Part shown: positions 24,787-33,323 of the stretch, one piece after another | How the letters are laid out: the number at the start of each line of letters is the position of its first letter | Position numbering within the stretch: position 1 is the stretch's first letter | Assembly: GCF_006543045.1 (NCBI RefSeq) | Contig: NZ_RBZW01000012.1 | Location: 62,001-126,000 of the forward strand | Source: Salinadaptatus halalkaliphilus | GTDB taxonomy: Archaea > Halobacteriota > Halobacteria > Halobacteriales > Natrialbaceae | Direction of reading: 5' to 3' | DNA length: 64,000 nt | Translations under genes and position numbers: made by a program | Notes under the pieces: model-generated | Database searches by the model: none | What the model saw: only the letters and a program-made list of their open reading frames with translations | Told to the model about the DNA's origin: nothing

Positions 24787-25992
24787 ATGGATCCGCTCGA
24801 GGGGGAAGCGTCGGTATCGGTCGCCTACGAGCCCGTCAGCGTCAAGGACGTGCTCGTGGAAATGAAAGATACGGCGGAGCTGTTGATCGATCTCTCGTAT
24901 TCGGCGGTGTTGCACCGAAACGAGGACCTCGCGCGCGAGGTTCTTCGGCTGGAGGAGCGAATGGATGTCCTCGAGCTGCGTGCGCGAATGAGCCTGATGA
25001 TGGCCGTCCGCAATCCCGACGACGCGGAGCGACTCGCGCCCGTGCTCAGCATCGTCTCGGCGGCCGACGACATCAGCGACGCGGCTGGCGACATCGCCAA
25101 GATCGTCTTAGAGGAAATGGGGCTTCCCGAGGCGATGCGAGCCGCACTGCCCGAGGCGACCGAGGCGCTCGTTCGTGGCGTCGTCGACGACGACTCGGTC
25201 TACGCCGATCGAACGCTCGCGGATATCGACCTCGAGTCCGAGACTGGCGTCCGCGTAATCGCCCTTCGGCGCGGCGAGGAGTGGTTGCTCAATCCCGGCC
25301 CCGAGACGACGATCGCGGCCGAGGATGTCGCCTTGCTCCGTGGCCCGGTGGCGTCGATCGAGGCGGTCTTCAAGCGACTGACCGACACGGCGTACGAAAC
25401 GCCTGCGGTCGACGAAGTTGGGGTCGACGACCTCGAGCGAGCCGTCGACACGATTATCCACATGAAAAATCTCTCGGAGCTCGCGGTCGATCTGGCCTAC
25501 AGCAGCGTGCTCTTCGATAGCGAGGGGCTGGCCGAGGAGGTCCGCAACCTCGAGGTCGAAGTCGACGCGATGGAGTCGCGGTTCGAGGCCTGGACGCTGC
25601 GGGCGGCGGCCGACGCCGACGATCCCGTGGCGCTGCGCGGGCTCATTCGGCTGGGAAGCACCACGGAAGTCATCAGCGACGCGGCGGTCGACATCAGCGA
25701 GGGCGTCCTGCGCGACCTCGAGGTTCACCCCGTGGTCGAACTGGCCGTCCAGGAGAGCGACGAAATCATCTCGCGAGTCGAAGTCGCGGCGGGGAGTGAC
25801 CTCGACGGCACGGCAGTGATCGCCGGCGTCCCGGATCTCGAGTCGACGATGTCGATAATCGCGATTCGCCGTCCCTCGGAGGGGTGGATCTTGATCGGGG
25901 ACTCCGACGGCGAGATCGAGGCCGGCGACGTGCTCATCTCGAAGGGGACCCGGACGGCAGCGGCGGCTTTGGAGGGGCTTTCGACGGTCTAG
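24787..25992 (+). CDS. duplicated PhoU / TrkA-C regulatory protein of cation transport
   Basis: 401 residues with internal duplication: PhoU-like helical segment 1 (about 15-115; VLVEMKDTAELLIDLSYSAV), TrkA-C-like 1 (about 130-195), PhoU-like 2 (about 215-310; IIHMKNLSELAVDLAYSSV), and TrkA-C-like 2 (about 325-400). TrkA-C domains bind small ligands such as cyclic dinucleotides or nucleotides. The protein has no membrane segment. Neighbouring MgtE-type genes suggest it controls a magnesium or other cation transporter. The TAG stop is provided by a hybrid palindromic element. Confidence 0.85.
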   Translation: MDPLEGEASVSVAYEPVSVKDVLVEMKDTAELLIDLSYSAVLHRNEDLAREVLRLEERMDVLELRARMSLMMAVRNPDDAERLAPVLSIVSAADDISDAAGDIAKIVLEEMGLPEAMRAALPEATEALVRGVVDDDSVYADRTLADIDLESETGVRVIALRRGEEWLLNPGPETTIAAEDVALLRGPVASIEAVFKRLTDTAYETPAVDEVGVDDLERAVDTIIHMKNLSELAVDLAYSSVLFDSEGLAEEVRNLEVEVDAMESRFEAWTLRAAADADDPVALRGLIRLGSTTEVISDAAVDISEGVLRDLEVHPVVELAVQESDEIISRVEVAAGSDLDGTAVIAGVPDLESTMSIIAIRRPSEGWILIGDSDGEIEAGDVLISKGTRTAAAALEGLSTV

Positions 25993-26045
25993 TACCCTCC
26001 CGAACGTCGACTGCTGGGCCGGAACTGACGGACAGTAAACCGTAT
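25989..26045. repeat. hybrid of palindromic families A and B
   Basis: CTAGTACCCTCCCGAACGTCGACTGCTGGG (25989-26018) is the left half of family A (two internal differences from the 46.8-kb copy). It continues into GCTGGGCCGGAACTGACGGACAGTAAACCGTAT (26013-26045), the right half of family B as read on the minus strand of 14743-14824, with one difference. The join is at the shared GCTGGG. Each partner lacks its complementary arm. The element supplies the TAG stop of the PhoU/TrkA-C gene. Confidence 0.85.
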
Positions 26046-26065
26046 CGGGCCATCGGATGGGTCGG

Positions 26066-26386
26066 CTACTCGCGAGCGGCCCCCGCCGACACCGAAGAAC
26101 CGTCGCAGTCGACCATCGTATCACCGGTGCGGTCCGGCTTCGGCTGGGAGGCATCCGCTGGCGTCACCGAGACATCGCCCGTGTGGGTGACGGTTACGGT
26201 GTACTCCTGGTACTCGAAGGAAACGATCCCCTCGAAGGACGTTCGTTCGTGTGACTCGGGCTGAATCAGCCGCTCGAGGGCGTCGATGTCGATGACATCG
26301 TACAGCGGCGGCTCGAGAGCGACCGGATCGGCCCCATCCTGGGCGGCAATCTGCGTGGCGATCGTTACACCGAGTGGTTCGTCCAT
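26066..26386 (-). CDS. HalOD1-type output-domain protein
   Basis: 106 residues from the ATG at 26386 (MDEPLGVTIATQIAAQDG). The N-terminal half matches the haloarchaeal HalOD1 output domain: VALEPPLYDVIDIDALERLI, then FEGIVSFEYQEYTVTVTHTGDVSVTP. HalOD1 occurs at the ends of haloarchaeal signalling proteins or free-standing, with unknown output. It is convergent with the PhoU/TrkA-C gene, and its stop lies 21 bp past the hybrid palindrome. Confidence 0.82.
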   Translation of the reverse strand: MDEPLGVTIATQIAAQDGADPVALEPPLYDVIDIDALERLIQPESHERTSFEGIVSFEYQEYTVTVTHTGDVSVTPADASQPKPDRTGDTMVDCDGSSVSAGAARE

Positions 26387-26459
26387 GCATCCGACGCCCA
26401 CATCCCGATACTTGAATGTCAGTCAGACATGTGTTCGGAATGTGTAACGTCTCCTCCTC

Positions 26460-27047
26460 TCAGAGCGGTAGTACGAGCGCAGAGACGCCGATAAAGATGA
26501 CCATGCCGAAGACATCGACGACGTTGGTGACGATCGGAATCGTCGTATCGTCGGGATCGATGCCGAGTCGGTAGGAGCCATAGGTAGCGGCGAAACTGAA
26601 GACGACCGCGATGACTGCGACGGACATGCCGCTGATCAGCGAGATAGTCAGCAGGGAGACGAACGGGAGCGGCGAACCGATGAGGATGCCGAGGTAGTAC
26701 GCGCCGATCGCAAGTCCCGTAAAGATCGTTGCCGCGAGCGCGAAGATTGCCCCGACGTTGGCCCACAGGATGCGATCCCGCGGATCGAGTTCGGTCGTCC
26801 CGAGGTGAAACCGCGTCGAGAGTCGCGAACTCAAGATCGCACCGAGGTTGCCGCCCATGTCGACCATCGTGGGAACCATCACTGCGAGGATCGCGTACTG
26901 CTCGAGCATCTCCTCGGCGTTCTCGAGGGTGATACCGGCCCAAAGGACGATAATCGAGAGCACGACGAGCAGCGGAAACATGGTGCCGACGATGCGTCGC
27001 CAGTTCCAGGTGCCGAGCGAGCCGGCGGATGCGCCCGGCACGACCAT
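26460..27047 (-). CDS. MgtE-type transporter membrane domain, half-protein 2
   Basis: 195 residues with five hydrophobic segments and no CBS domain. MVPTMVDMGGNLGAILSSRLSTRFHLG matches the MgtE membrane signature (P-x-x-x-D-x-G-G-N-x-G), and GIDPDDTTIPIVTNVVDVFGMVIF is the second conserved segment, bearing the metal-pathway Asp residues. Its ATG overlaps the stop of the preceding gene (ATGA-type), so the two halves are probably made together and pair as a heterodimer. The substrate is likely Mg2+ or another divalent cation. Confidence 0.88.
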   Translation of the reverse strand: MVVPGASAGSLGTWNWRRIVGTMFPLLVVLSIIVLWAGITLENAEEMLEQYAILAVMVPTMVDMGGNLGAILSSRLSTRFHLGTTELDPRDRILWANVGAIFALAATIFTGLAIGAYYLGILIGSPLPFVSLLTISLISGMSVAVIAVVFSFAATYGSYRLGIDPDDTTIPIVTNVVDVFGMVIFIGVSALVLPL

Positions 27048-27619
27048 CAGACGAGCACCCCGACGAGAGTCACCGCCAGCAGCATGAACACCATCCCGAA
27101 GATATCACCGAGGGTCGTGACGATCGGCCCGACGAGGTTGTCCGGGTCGAACCCCCATTTGTAGAAGACAAACAGTAACAAGAGCAGCCCGAAGATCAAC
27201 ACGACCGAGGTCAACACGCCGGCGATCAGCATAATTCCGACGAGCGCGTACATCGGTGCCGGCCACCAGCCCGGGAGAATCACGAGTGCGAACCACGTGA
27301 TCACGCCGATAACGATCGAGATACCGATACCGTTGACGAACGAGGCGATCACTGCGTTGACGAGCCGATCGTTCCACTCGAATTGCGGTTCGATCAACCC
27401 CTGGTGGAGTCCACTGGCGATGCGCCCACCGAGTGCGCCGTAGACGTTCCCGCGAGTGGCTAAAAACACCGGAACCATGACCAACAGTCCCGGGAACTGC
27501 TGGACGCGTTCGACCATCCCCTCCAGAACCAGTCCGGCGAAGAGCCCGCCGCCCAGTGCGATCACCAGGACCGGCAATGCTTCGCGGTAGATCGACCAGA
27601 AATCGCGCCGAACACCCAT
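27047..27619 (-). CDS. MgtE-type transporter membrane domain, half-protein 1
   Basis: 190 residues with five hydrophobic segments. Conserved MgtE pieces are LLVMVPVFLATRGNVYGALGGRIASGLHQG and GFDPDNLVGPIVTTLGDIFGMVF. In the first signature the usual D-x-G-G-N is replaced by ATRGN, whereas the second half-protein keeps DMGGN, so the two halves are asymmetric. It lacks the N and CBS gating domains of bacterial MgtE; gating might come from the nearby PhoU/TrkA-C protein. First gene of a two-gene operon. Confidence 0.88.
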   Translation of the reverse strand: MGVRRDFWSIYREALPVLVIALGGGLFAGLVLEGMVERVQQFPGLLVMVPVFLATRGNVYGALGGRIASGLHQGLIEPQFEWNDRLVNAVIASFVNGIGISIVIGVITWFALVILPGWWPAPMYALVGIMLIAGVLTSVVLIFGLLLLLFVFYKWGFDPDNLVGPIVTTLGDIFGMVFMLLAVTLVGVLV

Positions 27620-27817
27620 ACCGGAATCACAATGACGCGGCTGTTAAGTGTGCCGGGAATCGACTGGTCCGAAAGCGGACCAATTACAGCGTCGAACACT
27701 CCGGACCGAACAGCCGATCCGCACGTCCCGTGGATCGAATGCAATCGAAACCGGTCCGTATCCACCCTGTGAACCCGTCCTGTGGCATATACTCCCAGTG
27801 TTAGTCACAAAGGACAA

Positions 27818-27826
27818 TTATATTTA
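27818..27826 (+). promoter_or_regulatory. TATA box for small ORF/mgtE transcript
   Basis: TTATATTTA is centred about 30 nt upstream of the ATG at 27852 in an AT-rich stretch (GGACAATTATATTTAGACGG). Archaeal TATA boxes sit about 26-27 nt before the transcription start, so the mRNA probably begins a few bases before, or at, that ATG. Confidence 0.6.
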
Positions 27827-27851
27827 GACGGATCTAACGATTGCCTACCGC

Positions 27852-28019
27852 ATGCTGGATACCAACCACAGCAGTCGACACGGCATCGATACGACCATCA
27901 TGGAGAGTGGGTACGAGCGCGGACCATCCCTCGAGGAACTGATTCTCGATCTGCTCGAGGGCGAGTTCGCCGGCGTCATCAAATCCCACAGTCGAGGTGA
28001 GGTGTATGGGGGCTGCTGA
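27852..28019 (+). CDS. 55-residue ORF overlapping the start of mgtE
   Basis: MLDTNHSSRHGIDTTIMESG leads to an amphipathic, helix-prone section (LEELILDLLEGEFAGVIKS) and ends in a Cys. Codon use in the second half is normal for the genome. The ATG would be leaderless given the TATA box at 27818. The ORF overlaps the mgtE start by 14 nt in a different frame, and the mgtE ribosome-binding site (GAGGTGAG) lies inside it. It may be a small subunit or a regulatory leader peptide. No homologue is known to me. Confidence 0.5.
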   Translation: MLDTNHSSRHGIDTTIMESGYERGPSLEELILDLLEGEFAGVIKSHSRGEVYGGC

Positions 28020-29049
28020 ATGCGACCTCGAGTTTCACGCGGATCGCGTCGCCGAGGTAACCGACGGTGAGTACGTCGCGGTCACCCAGGACACGTTCGT
28101 CGATATGGCGATCGACGCGTTCCGTCGGTTCGAGCCCCGGGACGACGAGACGACCGTTTACTATCTCTACGTTACCGACAACTCCGATCGACTCGTCGGC
28201 GTCATGTCTCTTCGGGAACTGCTCAACGCCCCCGAAGACGACGTCGTCGAGGATCACATGGTCACCGATCTGGTGACCATCAACGCCGACGCCGACCCCG
28301 AAGCGGCGGCCGACGAGATGGCCGCTCGAGATTTCCCGGCACTGCCCGTCGTCGACGACGAGGGCGTCCTCGTCGGGGTGCTCCGCACCGACGACATGCT
28401 CGAGGTCCTCGAGGGGGAAGCGACCGAGGACATTCTCAAGAGCGCCGGTTTCTCCTTTACCGATGTCAAACGGTCCCGCAGTTCGGCCATCTTGGAGTCG
28501 TCGATCGCCCGCATTCTCCGGCTCCGACTGCCGTGGCTCGTCGTCGCGCTCGCCGGCGGGCTGCTCGCCGGCGGCGTCATCGAACAGTTCGAGGACACGC
28601 TCGAGGCCGTCGTCGCGCTGGCTTTCTTCGTCCCCGTCATCATGGACATGGGCGGCAACGTCGGGACGCAGGCGTCGACGATTTTCGTCCGCGGACTGGC
28701 GCTCGGCCACATCGACGACCGGAACGCGATGCGCCACTTCGGGCGTGAGAGGGTCATCGGCCTCCTGATCGGGCTCATCATCGGTGGCATCGGTGCGCTG
28801 GCGGCCTACGGCTGGCGGCTGTCGGCCGGCGATCCGCAGGCTGGAACGATTGCGGTAGTCGTCTTCATCGCACTCGTCTCGGTCTGTGTGGTCGCATCGG
28901 TCGTCGGCTACGTCATCCCGTGGCTCATGAACAAACTCGGTTTCGACCCGGCGGCCGCGTCGGACCCACTGATCACGACTGTCAAGGACGTGACGGCGCT
29001 GCTGATCTACTTCGGCCTCGCTGCGTTCTTGCTCCAGGAACTGCTCTAG
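28006..29049 (+). CDS. mgtE: CBS-domain MgtE-type divalent cation transporter
   Basis: 347 residues from the ATG at 28006, chosen for the GAGGTGAG Shine-Dalgarno 5-12 nt upstream. Two CBS motifs (about 20-75 and 82-140, including VGVMSLRELLNAPED and LVGVLRTDDMLEVLEG) form the nucleotide/Mg2+-sensing cytoplasmic part. Five membrane segments follow, with FVPVIMDMGGNVGTQASTIFVRGL and GFDPAAASDPLITTVKDVTALLIYF carrying the conserved DMGGN and Asp pathway residues. Unlike bacterial MgtE there is no N domain. It is divergent from the half-protein operon. Confidence 0.92.
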   Translation: MGAAECDLEFHADRVAEVTDGEYVAVTQDTFVDMAIDAFRRFEPRDDETTVYYLYVTDNSDRLVGVMSLRELLNAPEDDVVEDHMVTDLVTINADADPEAAADEMAARDFPALPVVDDEGVLVGVLRTDDMLEVLEGEATEDILKSAGFSFTDVKRSRSSAILESSIARILRLRLPWLVVALAGGLLAGGVIEQFEDTLEAVVALAFFVPVIMDMGGNVGTQASTIFVRGLALGHIDDRNAMRHFGRERVIGLLIGLIIGGIGALAAYGWRLSAGDPQAGTIAVVVFIALVSVCVVASVVGYVIPWLMNKLGFDPAAASDPLITTVKDVTALLIYFGLAAFLLQELL

Positions 29050-29121
29050 TGCACTGGAGTTGACAGTTCTCGATTTCCGCGAGTCCACGTTTTATTCCGG
29101 TCGTCACCGCAGTAGGCGGTA

Positions 29122-30477
29122 ATGGGACTCACTCACTCACGACGGAACATGGAGACGCTCGGATCGTTCGTCGCCGAACTCGGCATCGACGACGTCCCCG
29201 AGGACGCGACGAGGCTGGCCGAACGGGCTATTCTCGATACCGTCGGCGTCACGCTGGCAGGCGCCGACACCGAGGCAGCCGAGAGCACCCGGGCGGCAGT
29301 GGTCGACGAGGGCAAAACGTCGGTGCTCGGCTGTGACGATGCGTACGGACTCACGGACGCCGTCTTCGTCAACGCCACCGCGGGTCACGCACTCGATTTC
29401 GACGACGTCGCACTCGCGGCGATGGACGGTCACCCGAGCGTCCCGATGGTCCCAGCGCTGCTCGCCGTTGGCGCGCGCGAGGGAGCGTCCGGCCGGGACA
29501 TCCTCACCGCCTTCGCTGCTGGCTTCGAGAGCCAGTGTTACCTCTCCCGACCGATCAGCCCGGGCCACTACGAGGGTGGCTGGCACGCCACGTCGACGAT
29601 CGGCTGTTTCGGTGCCGCCGCAGCGATCGCGAACCTCCTCGGTCTGTCGACCACGAAGACGATCAACGCCCTCGGGATCGCCGCATCGATGCCCGCGGGT
29701 CTCAAGCGCAACTTCGGTTCGATGACGAAACCGATCCACGCCGGCCAGGCTGCCCGCTCGGGAACGACCGCCGCCCTGCTCGCCGCGAACGGTGCGACGG
29801 CCGACGCGACGGTCCTCGAGGGCGAGCGCGGTTTCTTCGATTGCTATCGCGGCGACGGCGAGCCGGACCTCGAGCGTCTGTCCGATCTGGGCGAGCGCTG
29901 GTCGCTGCTCGAGGACGGCATCGACATCAAAAAGTATCCCTGCTGTTACTACACCCACGCGGCGATCTACGCGGCGATCCAACTCGCCGAGCGACGGGAG
30001 CTATCGGCCGACGATGTCGACGCGGTCACCGTCACGGCATCCCAGGGGGCAGCCGATGCGTTACACCACGACGATCCGGATACGGGCCTCGAGGGCAAGT
30101 TCTCGATGCCGTATTTGATCGGCCGGGCAATCGCCGACCGCGACGTCGACCTCGCCGCGTTCGAAGACGACGCGATCGACGACGAGGCGGTCCAGGCAGT
30201 TCGCGAGCGGGTCGAACTGATCGTCGACGACGACCTGCCGTACGGTTCTAACGCCGCTCGCGTTGCGGTGACGACGCGGGCGGGCGAACACTACGAACGA
30301 CGTCAGGAACAGCCACCGGGAACCCACGACGATCCGCTCTCGGCCGACGAACTCCACGAGAAGTTCCGGATGTGTGCCACTCACGCGCCGGCGGCGATCG
30401 ACGCCGACGACGCGCTCGCGGCCCTCGAGGATCTGCGCTCGATCTCGGACATCGCGTCGGTCCTCGAGAGGCTGTGA
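29122..30477 (+). CDS. MmgE/PrpD-family protein
   Basis: 451 residues, full family length (2-methylcitrate dehydratase/aconitate-decarboxylase-like fold). Recognisable segments are ERAILDTVGVTLAGADTEA near the start, NATAGHALDFDDVALAAMDGHPSVPMVPALLAV (about 79-112) and KPIHAGQAARSGTTAALLA (about 203-221). A TATA-like TTTATT at 29091 supports the leaderless ATG at 29122; the internal ATG at 29149 is an alternative. No prpB/prpC genes are adjacent, so methylcitrate metabolism cannot be assumed. Confidence 0.92.
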   Translation: MGLTHSRRNMETLGSFVAELGIDDVPEDATRLAERAILDTVGVTLAGADTEAAESTRAAVVDEGKTSVLGCDDAYGLTDAVFVNATAGHALDFDDVALAAMDGHPSVPMVPALLAVGAREGASGRDILTAFAAGFESQCYLSRPISPGHYEGGWHATSTIGCFGAAAAIANLLGLSTTKTINALGIAASMPAGLKRNFGSMTKPIHAGQAARSGTTAALLAANGATADATVLEGERGFFDCYRGDGEPDLERLSDLGERWSLLEDGIDIKKYPCCYYTHAAIYAAIQLAERRELSADDVDAVTVTASQGAADALHHDDPDTGLEGKFSMPYLIGRAIADRDVDLAAFEDDAIDDEAVQAVRERVELIVDDDLPYGSNAARVAVTTRAGEHYERRQEQPPGTHDDPLSADELHEKFRMCATHAPAAIDADDALAALEDLRSISDIASVLERL

Positions 30478-30525
30478 GAACGAGTCTTCGAGACGTTTAC
30501 CACTGCGCCGTTCACAGTACCGACA

Positions 30526-31596
30526 ATGACGCTGTACTCGCGGGTTCGACCGCTCGCGTTCACGCTCCCGCCCGAAACGGCCCACGATCTCGGGAAACGG
30601 GCGCTTCGCGTCGCCCAGTCGACCTGGCCGACACGGGCGGCGCTGTCGTCTGCTTACCAGTACGATCATCCGGCACTCGAGGTCGACCTGTTCGGCACCC
30701 GATTTCCGAACCCGGTCGGCGTCGCCGCCGGCTTCGACAAGAACGCCGAGGTAACCCACGCGCTCGCGGCGCTTGGTTTCGGCTTCGTCGAGATCGGGAC
30801 GGTCACGCCCTACTCTCAGCAGGGCAACGACCGGCCCCGGCTCTTCCGCCTTCGCCAAGACGACGCCATGATCAACCGTATGGGCTTCAACGGCCACGGG
30901 ATGGAACGTGTCAGAGAGCGACTCGAGCGCGACGGGGCGCCGACCGTCCCGCTTGGCGCCAACGTCGGCAAGATGAACTCCTCGAGCGAGACCGAAGCCA
31001 TCGAGGACTACCGGCGCGTCTTCGATCGTCTCGGACCGTTTGCGGACTACGTCGTCGTCAACGTCTCCTGTCCGAACACGCCCGACGAGTTCGACGAGAG
31101 TTCCCCCGAACACCTGACCTCGATCTTCGAGACGCTCGCGGCCGAAAACGACGACGATGTCCCGATCCTCGTCAAAGTCAGCCCGGACTCGCCGCGCGAG
31201 TCGTTGTTCGACCTCGTCGACATCGCGACCGCGTTCGACATCGACGGTATCGTCGCGACCAACACCTCGACGAGTCGAGACGGCCTTACCGATCCGAACC
31301 GCGAAGAGTGGGGCGGGCTCAGCGGCGCGCCGCTCGAGGATCGCTCGACCGAAGTCGTCCGGGCGCTGGCCGAGTACACCGACGGCGAGCTTCCGATTAT
31401 CGGCGTCGGCGGCGTCGACTCGGCCGCAAGCGCCTACGCGAAGATCCGGGCCGGCGCCTCACTGGTGCAACTCTACACCGGCTTCGTCTACAACGGTCCC
31501 TCGACGGCCAAGCGGATCAACCGCGGACTCGTGAGTCTGCTCGAGCGCGACGGCTTCGAATCGGTCGCAGACGCCGTCGGTGCCGACCTCGAGTGA
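30526..31596 (+). CDS. pyrD: dihydroorotate dehydrogenase, class-2-like
   Basis: Oxidises dihydroorotate to orotate in pyrimidine synthesis. 356 residues. The N-terminal membrane-associating helices (YSRVRPLAFTLPPETAHDLG) and VGVAAGFDKNAEVTHALAALGFG, FVEIGTVTPYSQQGNDRPR and INRMGFNGHG are class-2 (quinone-linked) features. The catalytic-base motif reads NVSCPNTP: Cys where class-2 enzymes such as E. coli PyrD have Ser in NISSPNTP, and like class-1 NLSCPN. IGVGGVDSAASAYAKIRAGASLVQLYTGF is the phosphate/FMN end. Dihydroorotase is encoded 2.6 kb away. Confidence 0.95.
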   Translation: MTLYSRVRPLAFTLPPETAHDLGKRALRVAQSTWPTRAALSSAYQYDHPALEVDLFGTRFPNPVGVAAGFDKNAEVTHALAALGFGFVEIGTVTPYSQQGNDRPRLFRLRQDDAMINRMGFNGHGMERVRERLERDGAPTVPLGANVGKMNSSSETEAIEDYRRVFDRLGPFADYVVVNVSCPNTPDEFDESSPEHLTSIFETLAAENDDDVPILVKVSPDSPRESLFDLVDIATAFDIDGIVATNTSTSRDGLTDPNREEWGGLSGAPLEDRSTEVVRALAEYTDGELPIIGVGGVDSAASAYAKIRAGASLVQLYTGFVYNGPSTAKRINRGLVSLLERDGFESVADAVGADLE

Positions 31597-31637
31597 TGGC
31601 AACGCGGACGGTCGGCGGCGAGCGACGGTTGCGTTTC

Positions 31638-31719
31638 ATACCGTATACTGTACCGATCTACCGGCGTGACCGTGACCCGTCACGCGGTCAGGCTAGGAAT
31701 GATGTCCAACAGACCGTCT
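31638..31719. repeat. family-B palindromic element at ABC-permease 3' end
   Basis: 82 bp. ATACCGTATACTGTACCGATCTACCGGC (31638-31665) matches the minus-strand reading of the 12221-12301 copy. The other end AACAGACCGTCT (31708-31719) abuts the TGA stop of the permease gene. It lies between convergent pyrD and the permease, so it could serve as a terminator for either. The inner stem is only partly preserved. Confidence 0.65.
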
Positions 31720-33323
31720 CACTCGAAGTGAAACGCTTCGACGGACCGAATCGCGTACCGCGCCGAGAGGACGGCAAGCGGGGCGGCCACGAGAGCAGTA
31801 AGAACGACCGTCGAAGCGGTAACGACGACCTGTGACGTACCGATCAGCGACGCGAGTTCCTGGCCGACGAACGTGTGAACGAGCATCGTCGGCAACGCGA
31901 GGAGGGCGATCGTCACGGAGTAGATTGCAAACGCCAGTAGACTCGGGACGATCGCTTTGGTGCTCCGAGAGACGCTCACAGCCTGGAATCGAGGAACCAC
32001 CGCGCCGATACCCGTCGCGATCGGCCCCGCACAGCCCGCGAGGACGATCCCGCTCGCTGCAAGCGTCGCGACGACCGCGATCGAGTGCGGTGCGAGGAGT
32101 CCGAACAGGACGGTCGCGACGACAGTCGCGGGAACGCCGACGAGCGCGCCAGCGACGACGTGACCGACGACCAGTGATCGACCGGCACCGGGACTGAGAA
32201 CCGTCGCCGGGAGTACAGCACCCTCGTTGCCGACGACGTTGAGCGTGAACAAAACGCCGGTGATCCAGGTCCCACAGAGGACGATCAACAACGGGAACGT
32301 CCCGGTAACGGTACCGGTCTGGATCAGCGTTATCGTCGGTCCGGCCAAGAGAACGAGCGGATAGAGGACGAACGAGAGTGCGATCGGCTCGCGGCGAGCG
32401 CGTTTCCAATCCGCCAGGACGACGCCGACGACCGGCTGGGAAAAGACCCTCGAGAGACGGGACTGGCGATCGGTCGGCGCTGCTGTCGCAGCCTCGCGCT
32501 CGATCGAGATGCCGTCGGCGTACCAGAGCCAGGCGGCGAGTCGCGAGAGCGCGACCGAACTCGCGGCCAGAAAGAGGGCGCTCGCGAGGAGGACGCCGCC
32601 GCCGCGAGCGGGCGACGCTGCTGTGGCCGTCCCGAGGAGCGCGAGATCGGCGTACCAGCTGATCGGCGTCGGCTCGAGTAGCCAGTAGAGCGGATCCAAC
32701 ACGGCACCGACGTTTTGGGTGAAGATGACGCCGACGTAGGCGATCCCCAGACAGAGAACGACGACGGTTCGAAGCCGCGCCACCAGGGCCGATCGGACGC
32801 CGGTGTTCATGACGCCGAGGGCGAGACCCAACCCGGTTGCAAACGCCGTCCCAAACGCCGTCCAGATAGTGAGCAAAACGAACGGGACGGCGACCATCGA
32901 TCCCGACCCCGCGGCGAACGCGAACGCGGCGCCGACGCTGATCAGCCCCAGGGGAATTCCCCACAGGAGGAGTTCGGCGAGCACGAGCCCGCCAAATAGA
33001 TCCCGGTGGGACACTGTCGTCAGCAGTCCGTCGAGTCGGTCCGGACGCAGCGCGGTCGCGTACGCTCGATAGCCGCCGAAGCCGGCGACGAACAGCCAGC
33101 CGTAGACGGCCCCCATCCGCACCAACTCGAGGGGCGTCTCCAGGCCCCCGGAGCCGACTTCCATGCCGAATACGAGGACGCCCAGAAGACCGATCAGTGA
33201 AAACGGGACGAACATGAGAACGACGAGCGTGATAGCGATCAACTGGGCCGCGTCCTCCTGTAGCGCCCGAAAGCGGCGTCGGAGTTCGACGCGGGCGATC
33301 GTCCTACTGTGGGTCGTGCTCAT
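31719..33323 (-). CDS. ABC transporter permease, export type
   Basis: 534 residues with about 12 hydrophobic segments in two groups separated by a hydrophilic region near 290-310. It begins MSTTHSRTIARVELRRRFRAL, as in ABC-2 type exporter permeases of haloarchaea. There is no periplasmic-binding-protein-type EAA loop. Its start overlaps the stop of the ATPase gene by 4 nt (ATGA), so the two form an operon. Substrate unknown; drug, lipid or polymer export are the usual options. Confidence 0.88.
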   Translation of the reverse strand: MSTTHSRTIARVELRRRFRALQEDAAQLIAITLVVLMFVPFSLIGLLGVLVFGMEVGSGGLETPLELVRMGAVYGWLFVAGFGGYRAYATALRPDRLDGLLTTVSHRDLFGGLVLAELLLWGIPLGLISVGAAFAFAAGSGSMVAVPFVLLTIWTAFGTAFATGLGLALGVMNTGVRSALVARLRTVVVLCLGIAYVGVIFTQNVGAVLDPLYWLLEPTPISWYADLALLGTATAASPARGGGVLLASALFLAASSVALSRLAAWLWYADGISIEREAATAAPTDRQSRLSRVFSQPVVGVVLADWKRARREPIALSFVLYPLVLLAGPTITLIQTGTVTGTFPLLIVLCGTWITGVLFTLNVVGNEGAVLPATVLSPGAGRSLVVGHVVAGALVGVPATVVATVLFGLLAPHSIAVVATLAASGIVLAGCAGPIATGIGAVVPRFQAVSVSRSTKAIVPSLLAFAIYSVTIALLALPTMLVHTFVGQELASLIGTSQVVVTASTVVLTALVAAPLAVLSARYAIRSVEAFHFE

